A stretch of DNA of 64,000 bases from CAYNQN01 sp964530525 (lineage in GTDB: Bacteria; Actinomycetota; Acidimicrobiia; Acidimicrobiales; Acidimicrobilacustridaceae), in the NCBI GenBank assembly GCA_964530525.1, contig CAZHBH010000002.1:24286-88285 (forward strand). Direction: 5' to 3'. Both the position numbers and the translations under genes were made by a program. This document shows, one piece after another, positions 8,355 through 16,321 of this stretch (the first letter of the stretch is position 1; each line of letters opens with the position of its first letter). The notes under the pieces were generated by a model that saw only the letters and a program-made list of their open reading frames with translations, was not told the origin of the DNA and did not search any database.

Positions 8355-9140
8355 GTGCCCGCAACCATCTCGCCCCGAGCCGTCACCGAAGAGCGGATAT
8401 CTGCCGAGGAGATCGCGGCGGGTCGAGACGTCAGCGCCGCCGAGCTGCAGTACGCCCCACGGGAGTACCAGGAGCTGGTGATCGGGATGCTCTGGGGGCA
8501 CGCCATGGGCGAGGCCTTCGTGCTCGACGAGGAGGTGTTCGCCCACTGGGCGACCGACGCCCCGCGCGCGGAGGACCGCTTCATGGTGCTCCACACCATC
8601 GAGGAGGAGCTCTTCCACGCCCGCGAGGCCTGGCGCCGCCTGAGGGAGCTGGGTGACCTGGTCGACACGTCCGACCTCGTCCCCTACCGACCCAAGGGCT
8701 CGCGCTACGAGGGCTTCCGACACGAGACGGTCGACTGGTCGGAGTTCGCGGCCATCTCCGCCCTGACCGACCGAGTCGGCTGCTTCCAGCAGGAGGAGCA
8801 GCTCGACTGCTCGTACCTCCCCTACGCCGAGTCCATCCGGAAGGTGTACTTCCCGCTCGAGAAGGGCCATGCCGCACGGGGCCGCTTCTGGCTGCGCCAG
8901 CTGTGCGAGACCGACGAGGGGCGCCGCAGGGCCCAGTCGGCCGTGGACGTCTGGTGGCCGCGCGCCCTCGACATGTTCGGCCGCTCCGACAGCACCAGGC
9001 AGCACCGATACATCGCCTACCGCCTGAAGAAGCGCACCAACGAGGAGAGGCGGCAGGCCTACATCGAGGTGGTCGGTCCCGAGCTGGAGGACCTTGGCCT
9101 GGCCGTCCCCGACCCGCTGGTCGGGCGCAAGTACCTCTGA
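8355..9140 (+). CDS. PaaA-like ferritin-like diiron monooxygenase subunit
   Basis: 261 residues of the phenylacetic-acid catabolic protein (PaaA/PaaC) family. Candidate diiron ligands lie in MGEAFVLDEEVF, TIEEELFHAREAW, CFQQEEQLDCSY and PLEKGHAARGRFW, on a four-helix pattern. PaaA epoxidises the ring of phenylacetyl-CoA with PaaC, PaaB and reductase PaaE; none of those partners is adjacent here. The GTG start at 8355 is fixed by AAGGAGG six bases upstream. It heads a dense unit continuing through DUF35, thiolase, ligase, MaoC and TetR genes. Confidence 0.8.
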   Translation: MPATISPRAVTEERISAEEIAAGRDVSAAELQYAPREYQELVIGMLWGHAMGEAFVLDEEVFAHWATDAPRAEDRFMVLHTIEEELFHAREAWRRLRELGDLVDTSDLVPYRPKGSRYEGFRHETVDWSEFAAISALTDRVGCFQQEEQLDCSYLPYAESIRKVYFPLEKGHAARGRFWLRQLCETDEGRRRAQSAVDVWWPRALDMFGRSDSTRQHRYIAYRLKKRTNEERRQAYIEVVGPELEDLGLAVPDPLVGRKYL

Positions 9141-9219
9141 GCCAAGCCATGCGCCAGGCCTCGATCCCCGTCTCGCCGGCTCGACGCCAACGCGCTCCCG
9201 GGCACGCCTGAGGATCGTG

Positions 9220-9537
9220 GTGGAGTCCGCCCGCTGCAGGCACTGCGGCTCGGTGTGGGCCGGCGACGTCCGGCGCTGCGGCTCGTGCGGCTCCCACGAG
9301 CTCGACGCCCACGTCCTCGCCGGCACTGCCCGCGTGGTCGCCAGCACCGAGGTCCGCAGCGGGAGCACGCGTCCGGTGCCCTTCGTGGTGGTGATGGTGG
9401 AGACCGCCGAGGGGACCCGCGAGTTCGGGATCTCCGACGCCATCCTCCAGGCCGGCACGGCGGTGGTCCTGGAGGATGGCGGCGACGACCTCCCAGCGGT
9501 CGTCGCCGCTCGCAGCGCCGATGAGGTCCCGCGATGA
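9220..9537 (+). CDS. DUF35 OB-fold/zinc-ribbon acyl-CoA-associated protein
   Basis: About 105 residues. The zinc ribbon is CRHCGSVW...CGSCGSHEL near residues 5-23 and is followed by a beta-rich OB-fold domain. DUF35 proteins bind beside SCP2-type thiolase-like enzymes, and in steroid degradation a DUF35 domain is needed by the retro-aldolase Ltp2. The gene overlaps the following thiolase gene by ATGA. I chose GTG 9220 because GAGG lies six bases upstream; GTG 9217 is possible. The 79 bases before it show no other gene. Confidence 0.8.
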   Translation: MESARCRHCGSVWAGDVRRCGSCGSHELDAHVLAGTARVVASTEVRSGSTRPVPFVVVMVETAEGTREFGISDAILQAGTAVVLEDGGDDLPAVVAARSADEVPR

Positions 9538-10682
9538 GCTCGGCGACCCGGATCACGGGTGCGGTCACCGAGGCCTTCGTCGCCCGCTCCGAGGCTCCAG
9601 CCGACGAGCTCGGGCGGCGAGCCCTGCTGGCTGCGCTGGCAGATTCTGGCCTGGAGCTGGGCGACGTCGACCTGTTCGTGGTCGGCTCTCGGTTCGAGCA
9701 CCCGTCCATCGGCCAGCGGATCCTGTCCCCCCTCGCACCCACCGGCGCGACGGTGATCAACACAGAGAACGCCTGCGCTTCCGGATCCGTGGGAATCCAG
9801 ATCGCGGATGCCTACCTGCGCGCAGGGATGGCGCGGGCGGTGGCGGTCGTCGGCGTGGAGCGTCCCAGCGATCTGGGCTCCGGGGCGATCCCCCTCCCCC
9901 CGTCCGACCGGCTCGGAAGAGCGGGCGTGACCCATCCCGTCCGCTACGCGCTGGACGCCGACGAGTACTGCTCCACGACAGGCACGGATCCCCGTGCCCT
10001 CGCTTGGGTGAGCGTCAAGAACCGGGCCCACGCCGCCACGAACCCCGCCGCTCGCTTCCAGGAGGCCGTGACGTTGGAGGAGGTGCTCGGGAGCCCGATG
10101 ATCTCCACCCCCCTCACCCGCCTCCAGTGCTGCGCCAACGCCGACGGCGCCGCCGCCCTCGTGCTCGAGCGGTCCCGTCGGGCCGGCGGGTCCGGCTCGG
10201 CCGTGAAGCTCAGGGCGGTCGCGACCGGATCGGGCCGACGCATCGACCGACCGCTGGAGGCCTCGATCACCGCCAGGTTGGCCGAGCAGGCCTACGAGGC
10301 CTCCGGAGTCGGTCCGAGGGACGTGGACGTGGCCGAGGTGTACGACGCGTTCAGCATCGTCGAGGTCCGAAGCCTGGAGGCCCTCCAGCTGGCCGATCCC
10401 GGCACCGCCGCCTCCAGGATCGCCGCGGGAGAGCTCCGGCTCGACGCCGAGGCCGCCCAGGGCGGCTGCTTGGTCGTGAACCCTGGCGGGGGTCTGCTCG
10501 GCCGGGGACACCCTCTAGGCGCGTCTGGAGTGGCCCAGGTCGTCGAGGTCGTCGACCAGCTCCGTGGTCGCGCCGGCGCCCGTCAGGTCCCAGGCGCCCG
10601 ACTCGGGCTGGTCCACACCCTCGGGGGGAACCTTCGAGAGCTCGAGGCCAACGCCGGCGCCGTCATGGTGCTCGAAGGATGA
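9534..10682 (+). CDS. SCP2-type thiolase-like enzyme (Ltp2-like)
   Basis: 382 residues. The nucleophilic cysteine is in NTENACASGSVG and the catalytic histidine in LGRGHPLGASG. The second thiolase cysteine near the C-terminus is absent; that segment reads LVHTLGGNLRE. This and the DUF35 partner resemble Ltp2-type aldolases, which cleave a beta-hydroxyacyl-CoA by retro-aldol chemistry, rather than ordinary thiolases. A thiolytic enzyme remains possible. It is flanked on both sides by ATGA overlaps, so it is translationally coupled to DUF35 and to the ligase. Confidence 0.8.
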   Translation: MSSATRITGAVTEAFVARSEAPADELGRRALLAALADSGLELGDVDLFVVGSRFEHPSIGQRILSPLAPTGATVINTENACASGSVGIQIADAYLRAGMARAVAVVGVERPSDLGSGAIPLPPSDRLGRAGVTHPVRYALDADEYCSTTGTDPRALAWVSVKNRAHAATNPAARFQEAVTLEEVLGSPMISTPLTRLQCCANADGAAALVLERSRRAGGSGSAVKLRAVATGSGRRIDRPLEASITARLAEQAYEASGVGPRDVDVAEVYDAFSIVEVRSLEALQLADPGTAASRIAAGELRLDAEAAQGGCLVVNPGGGLLGRGHPLGASGVAQVVEVVDQLRGRAGARQVPGARLGLVHTLGGNLRELEANAGAVMVLEG

Positions 10683-12040
10683 CCCCGTCGATGATCTCCC
10701 CCCTTCCGTTCCTCGCCGACCTCTACGGCCTCGACCGCAAGGGCATCGAAGCCCTTCAGCTGTCGAAGGCTCGACGCCTCCTCGCGAGGGCCATGGCCAA
10801 CCCCTTCTACGCCGAGGGCCTGGCCGCCACGGGCCTGACGCCCGAGCGCCTGAGATCGCTGGAGCAGTGGCGAGAGCTCCCCCTCCTCGACAAGGCGGCG
10901 GTTACCGCCGACCAGCAGGCGGATCCGCCCTACGGCCGTCGCCTCGGGGTCCCGCGCGGGGAGGTCCGCCAGACACACATCACCTCGGGCACGTCCGGCT
11001 TCGGCCAGGAGGCGTTCGCCCTGACCGGGCGCGACCTGGAGACGTCGGGACGCACCTGGTCGGCACCCTTCGCCACCGCGGGCCTCGTGCCCGGCGAGAT
11101 GATGGTCACCTTCTACCCCGTGACGTTCCTCACCTACGGACGCTCCGTCATGGAGGCGAGCCGGATCACCGGCGTCGAGGTCACCTCCATGGCGGGCGTG
11201 GAGCGGTCGTTGGCCCTGCGGCTCATGCGACACCTCCAACCCGCCGCGCTGGGCTGCCGTCCGGCGCTGCTCGGCTTGCTCGACCTCGACCTGTCGGCGC
11301 AGGGATCCTCGCCCTCCGAGGCGTTCGACAACCTCAGGGCCATCATCTGCTCGGGACTGGCCCCCAGCCAGGTCCCGGTGGTGCAGGAGCGCTGGGGGGC
11401 GACGGTCCACGAGGTGTACGGCCTCACCCAGGCAGGCGGGATCGTCGCGACCACCGGCCCGGAGGGCGCGGCACCCGACGGGGAGGCCGGCGTCATGCGC
11501 GTGCTGGAGCAGCACTTCTTGGTGGAGACGGTCGATCCGTCCACGCTCGAGCCCGTTACCGAGGGCCCAGCCGAGCTGGTGCTCACCTGCCTCGACAGGA
11601 TCGCTTCGCCGGTGCTGCGCTACCGGACCAGGGACCGGGTGGAGGTCGTGCCCCCCGACGGTTGGGGTCCTCCGGTCATGGGCCTTCGCGTGGGCGCCGT
11701 GGGTAGGTACGACGACATGTGCAAGGTGCGCGGGAACAACGTGTGGCCCTCGCAGCTCGACGAGGCGCTCCTCGGCGCGCCGGGGGTCGTGGACTACCGC
11801 TGCGAGGTCGCCTTGGACCACCGCTCGGTGGACGTGATGGTCGTGAAGGTCCGCCCGATCCCGGGAGCCGACGCAGCGATCGACGTGGACGACCTACGCA
11901 AGCGGGTGAAGCTGCACACCAACGTCACCCCGCAGGTGGTCGTCGACCCCGAGCTCCCGGAACCGGGGCTCAAGCCGAAGCGCTTGGTCGACCTCCGCTC
12001 GACGTCGGCAGACGCCGTTCAGACGACGCAGGGAGCGTGA
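10679..12040 (+). CDS. PaaK-like AMP-forming CoA ligase
   Basis: 453 residues. The P-loop is THITSGTSGFGQEAF, as in phenylacetate-CoA ligases. The adenylate motif is HEVYGLTQAGG, and the C-terminal region is GRYDDMCKVRGNNVWPSQLD with a terminal GLKPKRLVD. It should activate a carboxylic acid with ATP and CoA. Coupled to the preceding gene by ATGA and four bases from the next, it sits in the middle of the island's main operon. Acid specificity cannot be read from the sequence. Confidence 0.87.
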   Translation: MTPSMISPLPFLADLYGLDRKGIEALQLSKARRLLARAMANPFYAEGLAATGLTPERLRSLEQWRELPLLDKAAVTADQQADPPYGRRLGVPRGEVRQTHITSGTSGFGQEAFALTGRDLETSGRTWSAPFATAGLVPGEMMVTFYPVTFLTYGRSVMEASRITGVEVTSMAGVERSLALRLMRHLQPAALGCRPALLGLLDLDLSAQGSSPSEAFDNLRAIICSGLAPSQVPVVQERWGATVHEVYGLTQAGGIVATTGPEGAAPDGEAGVMRVLEQHFLVETVDPSTLEPVTEGPAELVLTCLDRIASPVLRYRTRDRVEVVPPDGWGPPVMGLRVGAVGRYDDMCKVRGNNVWPSQLDEALLGAPGVVDYRCEVALDHRSVDVMVVKVRPIPGADAAIDVDDLRKRVKLHTNVTPQVVVDPELPEPGLKPKRLVDLRSTSADAVQTTQGA

Positions 12041-12044
12041 TCAG

Positions 12045-12491
12045 ATGACATCGACACCGGAGCCGGGGACGGTCCTGGGGCGCTTCGACAAGGTGGTCGA
12101 GCGCGACGCCGTCTGGCCTGTCGACTGGGCGGTCGGGCTCGACGAGCCCGAGTACCAGGACCCCGACGTGGCCTCGTCCGCCGGCTCACCGGGCATCCCG
12201 GTCCCTCCCGGTGCGCTCGTGTTCTTCTCGTTCCTGGACGACTTCGGTTGGATGGACGTCGCCGGGGTGGTGTTCGAGCGCTCGCTGGCCACCAGACGGC
12301 GGGTCCGGCAGCGCAAGCCCGTACACGTCGGCGACCGCCTCGAGGGAGAGCCCTCGATCACCGAGGTCACCGAGCGCGAGGGCCGTGACGGCATCCCCAT
12401 GCGGTTCGTGACCATCTCGACCGTCTACAGGCGGGACGACGAGCCGGTGGTGGAAGAGGAAGTGACGTACGCGACGAGAGGAGCCCCATGA
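12045..12491 (+). CDS. FAS1-like/MaoC N-terminal hot-dog protein
   Basis: 148 residues of the type usually annotated as an FAS1-like dehydratase domain (PF13452). Typical features are the substrate-binding segment GIPVPPGALVFFSFLDD and the charged VRQRKPVHVGDRLEGEPSITEV. These proteins pair with a catalytic MaoC subunit to form a heteromeric enoyl-CoA hydratase, as with ChsH1/ChsH2 in steroid side-chain degradation. The following MaoC gene overlaps it by ATGA, so the pair is likely a complex. Confidence 0.78.
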   Translation: MTSTPEPGTVLGRFDKVVERDAVWPVDWAVGLDEPEYQDPDVASSAGSPGIPVPPGALVFFSFLDDFGWMDVAGVVFERSLATRRRVRQRKPVHVGDRLEGEPSITEVTEREGRDGIPMRFVTISTVYRRDDEPVVEEEVTYATRGAP

Positions 12492-12904
12492 ACACGCCGG
12501 CAACGGTCGCTGAGCTGGCGGAGCCCGGCTTCGTCCTCCCGCCGTTCCGCACCCAGCCGCTGGAGCACATCCGCATTGAGATGTTCTCGTTCGCCATGCG
12601 CGACCCCAACCCGGTCCACCTCGACGACGACTTCGCAAGGGGCCTTGGCCTGCCCTCGGTCATCGCTCCCGGCGGTGTCGCCGTGGTGGCCCTCGCCAAC
12701 CTGGTCGCCCGTTGGGCGGGCCGGGAGGCGATCGAGGAGATCGACGTGCGCTTCCGCTCGCCGATACCCGTCGGAGAGCGCCTGGTCTGCACCGGCCACG
12801 TCGAGCGGGTGGACGAGGGCCGGGTGCAGGTGGCGTGCCGTGCCACCGGAGAGGGCGACGAGCTTCGGGCCGAGGGCACGATCTGGCTACGTTGCGGCCC
12901 GTGA
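12488..12904 (+). CDS. MaoC-family enoyl-CoA hydratase
   Basis: 138 residues. The hydratase-2 motif is present: FAMRDPNPVHLDDDFARGLGLPSVIAPG (split: FAMRDPNPVH and DDDFARGLG). The catalytic Asp/His are in RDPNPVH. It likely forms a heteromer with the preceding hot-dog subunit and hydrates the unsaturated CoA ester that the aldolase then cleaves. Its stop overlaps the GTG start of the TetR gene. Confidence 0.85.
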   Translation: MNTPATVAELAEPGFVLPPFRTQPLEHIRIEMFSFAMRDPNPVHLDDDFARGLGLPSVIAPGGVAVVALANLVARWAGREAIEEIDVRFRSPIPVGERLVCTGHVERVDEGRVQVACRATGEGDELRAEGTIWLRCGP

Positions 12905-13515
12905 CCCCCACCGCCGAACCCGTGCACCCGGAGCGCGCAGCCCGACTGAGCCCCGACGTCCAGCGCCAGCGCATAGCCAACGCAGCCGCAGAGCTCCTCG
13001 CCGACCGACCGTTCGCAGACGTGACGGTGGAGATGCTGCGCGAGGAGCTGGGGCTCTCCAAGGGTGGGCTCTACCACCACGTCGGATCGAAGAACGAGAT
13101 CCTCCTGCTGGTCTGCGACACGGCGGGTGAGGCTCTGCTGGCGTCGCTCGCCGAGGCCGCGCAGCTCCCGGTGGGCAGCCGGGCGCGGTTGGCGCTCCTC
13201 CTGGAGCGGCACCTCGACCTCGTGGAGCGCTACGGCGGGGCTCTCTGGGCATTCTTCTCGGAACGCAACCGCCTCGCGCCCGACGAGCGCGAGAGAGTGC
13301 TCGAGTGGGAGCGACGGTACCTGCGAGGTGTCGAGCAGCTCTTGGAGGAAGCCCGAGAGGAAGGGGTGCTGGGAGACGTCGACATCCAGGTCGCGGCCCA
13401 CACCTTCGTGGGGGCGGCCAACTGGGTGACCCGCTGGCACCGGGGCAAGCCGTCGAGGGAGGCCATGCGCGAGACGCTCGCCACCATCCTCTTCGACGGG
13501 ATGCTGCGCGACTGA
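12901..13515 (+). CDS. TetR-family transcriptional regulator
   Basis: 204 residues from GTG 12901, which overlaps the upstream stop (GTGA). The helix-turn-helix region reads QRIANAAAELLADRPFADV, then EMLREELGLSKGGLYHHVGS. The C-terminal domain is helical. It is the last gene of the 8355-13515 unit. It could respond to an acyl-CoA intermediate and act on the operators at 8296 or on the CTA-N8-TAG sites; the sequence does not decide which. Confidence 0.87.
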   Translation: MTPTAEPVHPERAARLSPDVQRQRIANAAAELLADRPFADVTVEMLREELGLSKGGLYHHVGSKNEILLLVCDTAGEALLASLAEAAQLPVGSRARLALLLERHLDLVERYGGALWAFFSERNRLAPDERERVLEWERRYLRGVEQLLEEAREEGVLGDVDIQVAAHTFVGAANWVTRWHRGKPSREAMRETLATILFDGMLRD

Positions 13516-13521
13516 CCTCCG

Positions 13522-13851
13522 TCAGAGGTCGGGGTCCGGATCCTGCCGGTCGAACAGGAGGTTGCGCATCACCGGGCGACCGCCCACCAGGTGCTCGTCG
13601 ATGATCCGTTCGACGTCGTCCTCCGACACCGCTCGGTACCAGATCCCCTCGGGGTAGACCAGCACCACCGGCCCCTCGGCGCACACCGACAGGCACCCCG
13701 ACGCGGACACCCTCACCTTCTGGCGCAGGCCCCGCTCTCGGAGCTTCGCCTGGAAGGCTCGCCTGACCTGTTCGGAGCCCTGCCCCCCGCACGTGGGGTT
13801 GTCGACTGTGCAGATGAGCACGTGATGCTCGTAGGGGCGGACTCGAGCCAC
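13522..13851 (-). CDS. Thioredoxin-like [2Fe-2S] ferredoxin
   Basis: 109 residues. Four cysteines have the spacing of the thioredoxin-fold ferredoxins: CTVDNPTC near the N-terminus and SASGCLSVCAEGP in the middle. The domain ends in VVLVYPEGIWY. These proteins carry electrons to oxygenases or hydrogenases. It lies five bases downstream of a PaaA-like diiron gene on the same strand, so it is a plausible electron donor to that oxygenase. The start is GTG 13851, with only a weak ribosome site. Confidence 0.83.
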   Translation of the reverse strand: MARVRPYEHHVLICTVDNPTCGGQGSEQVRRAFQAKLRERGLRQKVRVSASGCLSVCAEGPVVLVYPEGIWYRAVSEDDVERIIDEHLVGGRPVMRNLLFDRQDPDPDL

Positions 13852-13855
13852 CTCA

Positions 13856-14626
13856 TCACACCCCGACGGGGACCTCGACCCCCATGGCAGCGAGCTTGGT
13901 GGCCATCCTCTCGGTCGAGCGGGCGACGATCTCTTCGGCGGGCAGGTGCATCTCGGCCAGCTCCTTGGCCTTCACGGCCTCCTCGCTGAACGAGGTCCAC
14001 GCGCCGTCGGTGCCGACCTTGATCTCCCTCACGAGAGCGGGCCACACGGCCTGGATGTACTCCGGGCCGATCTCGCCCGACTCCAGGCGGTCCCGCACCC
14101 TCTCCTCGCCGTACTCGGCGTGGACGGACTCGTCGGAGATGATCCCGTCGAGCACGTCACGCACGCCGTCCGCGAGGTTCTCGGAGCTGTAGATGTGGTC
14201 GAACACCACGATGGCCAGGTTCTCCGCTGCGAACTGCGTGGCCAGGCACGTCCACGTGAGGTCGTTGACCACGCCTGGAGCCACGAAGTCATCGAGGGGC
14301 ATCCCCACGGGCGCACGCTCGGGCTTCTGCCTGACCACCGGGTTCTGGGCGTCGACGTAGCGGGCCTGGGCCTCCCAGGGGTCGACACCGCACTCCTTCA
14401 TCAGCGAGGTGTAGAGCCTGTAGTGGCGGAGCTCGTCGGAGGCCTGGCGGCAGAGGAAGAGCTTGTCGGCCTCCTGCTCACGGTCGCCGAAGCCGCCGCC
14501 CACCTCGTGGGTCCAGCGGGCGCAGATGTCCATCGCGCGCCGCTCGGCCCACCAGATCGGCGCGATCCAGGCGACGAACGCCTCCTTGACCTCCGGAGCC
14601 ATCTCGGCTGCACCTGTCCTGGCCAT
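13856..14626 (-). CDS. PaaA/PaaC-like ferritin-like diiron protein
   Basis: 256 residues. Candidate ligands are WAERRAMDICARW, RQASDELRHYRLY, FAAENLAIVVFDHI and SDESVHAEYGEERV, two ExxH-type motifs on helices as in PaaA/PaaC. AGGAGAA lies seven bases before the ATG. It is co-directional with a ferredoxin gene five bases downstream. No PaaB, PaaD or PaaE homologue is in the window. The promoter is covered by a 38-base palindrome. Role as an oxygenase of a CoA ester is inferred from the family and context. Confidence 0.75.
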   Translation of the reverse strand: MARTGAAEMAPEVKEAFVAWIAPIWWAERRAMDICARWTHEVGGGFGDREQEADKLFLCRQASDELRHYRLYTSLMKECGVDPWEAQARYVDAQNPVVRQKPERAPVGMPLDDFVAPGVVNDLTWTCLATQFAAENLAIVVFDHIYSSENLADGVRDVLDGIISDESVHAEYGEERVRDRLESGEIGPEYIQAVWPALVREIKVGTDGAWTSFSEEAVKAKELAEMHLPAEEIVARSTERMATKLAAMGVEVPVGV

Positions 14627-14673
14627 GAGCGGGTTCTCCTCTTGTGTCTCGACCTGACGGTGAAGACACTATA

Positions 14674-14711
14674 TCACTCCCAATAGGTCAACATTGACAT
14701 ATTGAGAGTGA
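14674..14711. promoter_or_regulatory. 38-base palindrome upstream of the diiron-ferredoxin unit
   Basis: Two 18-base arms, TCACTCCCAATAGGTCAA and TTGACATATTGAGAGTGA, surround a CA centre. They pair at 16 of 18 positions; the mismatches are the C/A and G/A positions between three perfect blocks. The palindrome lies 48-85 bases before the start at 14626, inside an AT-richer stretch. It has the size of a site for two dimers and is unlike the CTA-N8-TAG operators. It may also form a hairpin. Confidence 0.7.
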
Positions 14712-14755
14712 AAGGGAGAGATCGCCGAGGATGACCGTCCCCGGCGATCGTCCCC

Positions 14756-16315
14756 TCAGACGGCCCTCTGCCGGCCCTCCCAGAACGGGGCGCGGAGGTC
14801 CTTCTTGGAGATCTTCCCCAAAGCCGTCATCGGCATGGAATCGACGAACCGGTAGCTCTTCGGGCGCTTGTAGTCGGCCAACGACTGCTTGGCCAGCTCC
14901 CGCAGCTCGCTCTCGGCGATCTCCACGCCCGGCTTGGGCTGGACGAAGGCGGTGACGGCCTCGCCCCAGCGCTCGTCGGGCACGCCCACCACCGCCACCA
15001 GCTGGATGCCCGGGTGGCCGTAGAGGGCGCTCTCCACCTCGACGGAAGCCACGTTCGATCCGCCCGAGATGATCATGTCCTTCGTGCGATCGACGATCCA
15101 GATGTATCCGTCTTCGTCCCGCACGCCCACGTCGCCGGTGCGGAACCAGCCGTCGACGAACGCCTCGGCGGTCGCCTCCGGTCGTCCCCAGTACTCCCTC
15201 AGGAGCGTCTCGCCGCGCAGCTGGATCTCGCCCGGCGTGACCCCGTCGGCAGGGACCTCCTCGCCGTCGTCGACGATGCGCACCTCCATCATGGGCATCG
15301 ACCGCCCGGCCGAAGAGGCACGGGGGGCCGCCTGGCCGTCAGCGCCGAGGTGGATGTCCGACGGGAGCAACACGGTGCCGATGCAGCCGGACTCTGTCAT
15401 GCCGTAGGGCGAGACGAAGCGCTCGCCGAACACCTCGATGGCGCGGGGCAGGAGCTTTGCCGGCATCGGGGATCCTGCGTAGAGCACGGTGCGCAGGGCG
15501 CTCAGATCCAGGTCTTCCACGCCGGGCACCCCGAGTATCAACCCGACCATGGTGGGGACGAGCGGGAGGTGGTTGATCCCCTCCCTCGCCGTCACCTCTA
15601 TGACCTTGGCGGGGTCGAAGTCCATCACGTACGAGGTGGCTCCCAGCGTCAGGCCGTAGGCGGCAGCGCCGTTCCACCCGCCCGCCAGGAAGAGAGGTAG
15701 GCACACCATGTTGCGGTGCCTGGGTGAGTTCCCCCATGCAGACCCTGCTAGCAGCGACGCCAGCGCATGGCTGTGCTGGGTGATGAGCGCACCCTTCGGG
15801 GTGCCGGTCGTGCCCGACGTGTAGCCCAGGGTGAACGGAAGCGATCCGTCGACCTTCACCGGGTCGGCCACAGAGCGGCCCGCCGACAGGAAGGTCTCGT
15901 AGTCGAACGAGGCCCCGTGGCCCTCGCCCATCCCCAGCACCAGCTTCACGGCCTCGTCGGCCCCAGCTTCGCGGGCGCTCTCCTCGAAGGGGGCGTCGAC
16001 GACCATGGCGCTCATGGCCGAGTCCGAGATCTGGAAGGCCAGCTCCCGGGGAACCAACCGGGTGTTCAGCGGCACCAGCACCAGCCCCGCCTTGGCTGCG
16101 GCCAGGTAGAGCTCGAGGATCCGGTGGGTGTTGCGCGACAGCACGCCGAGCCTGTCGCCGGGCGCCATGCCGGAGTCGAGGAGCGCGCAGGCGAGCTTGC
16201 GCACGCGCTCGTCCAGCTCCGCCCACGTGAACGTCCTGCCCTCCCCCACGTCCACGATGGCCTGGTCGCCGGGGCGCGAGCGCGCGTGGACGGTGGTCAC
16301 CTGCGAGAGGTCCAT
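14756..16315 (-). CDS. Fatty-acyl/aryl-CoA synthetase (AMP-binding)
   Basis: 519 residues, full length. The A3 P-loop is YTSGTTGTPKGALIT, the A5 motif is PYGMTESG, and the GWFRTGDVG and VDRTKDMIISGG motifs are intact. The C-terminal lysine is in TALGKISKKDLR. It activates a carboxylic acid to its CoA ester. It follows a second synthetase gene by six bases, and the pair shares about the same domain order but not close sequence, suggesting two chain types or a backup specificity. Confidence 0.9.
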   Translation of the reverse strand: MDLSQVTTVHARSRPGDQAIVDVGEGRTFTWAELDERVRKLACALLDSGMAPGDRLGVLSRNTHRILELYLAAAKAGLVLVPLNTRLVPRELAFQISDSAMSAMVVDAPFEESAREAGADEAVKLVLGMGEGHGASFDYETFLSAGRSVADPVKVDGSLPFTLGYTSGTTGTPKGALITQHSHALASLLAGSAWGNSPRHRNMVCLPLFLAGGWNGAAAYGLTLGATSYVMDFDPAKVIEVTAREGINHLPLVPTMVGLILGVPGVEDLDLSALRTVLYAGSPMPAKLLPRAIEVFGERFVSPYGMTESGCIGTVLLPSDIHLGADGQAAPRASSAGRSMPMMEVRIVDDGEEVPADGVTPGEIQLRGETLLREYWGRPEATAEAFVDGWFRTGDVGVRDEDGYIWIVDRTKDMIISGGSNVASVEVESALYGHPGIQLVAVVGVPDERWGEAVTAFVQPKPGVEIAESELRELAKQSLADYKRPKSYRFVDSMPMTALGKISKKDLRAPFWEGRQRAV

Positions 16316-16321
16316 ATGGGT

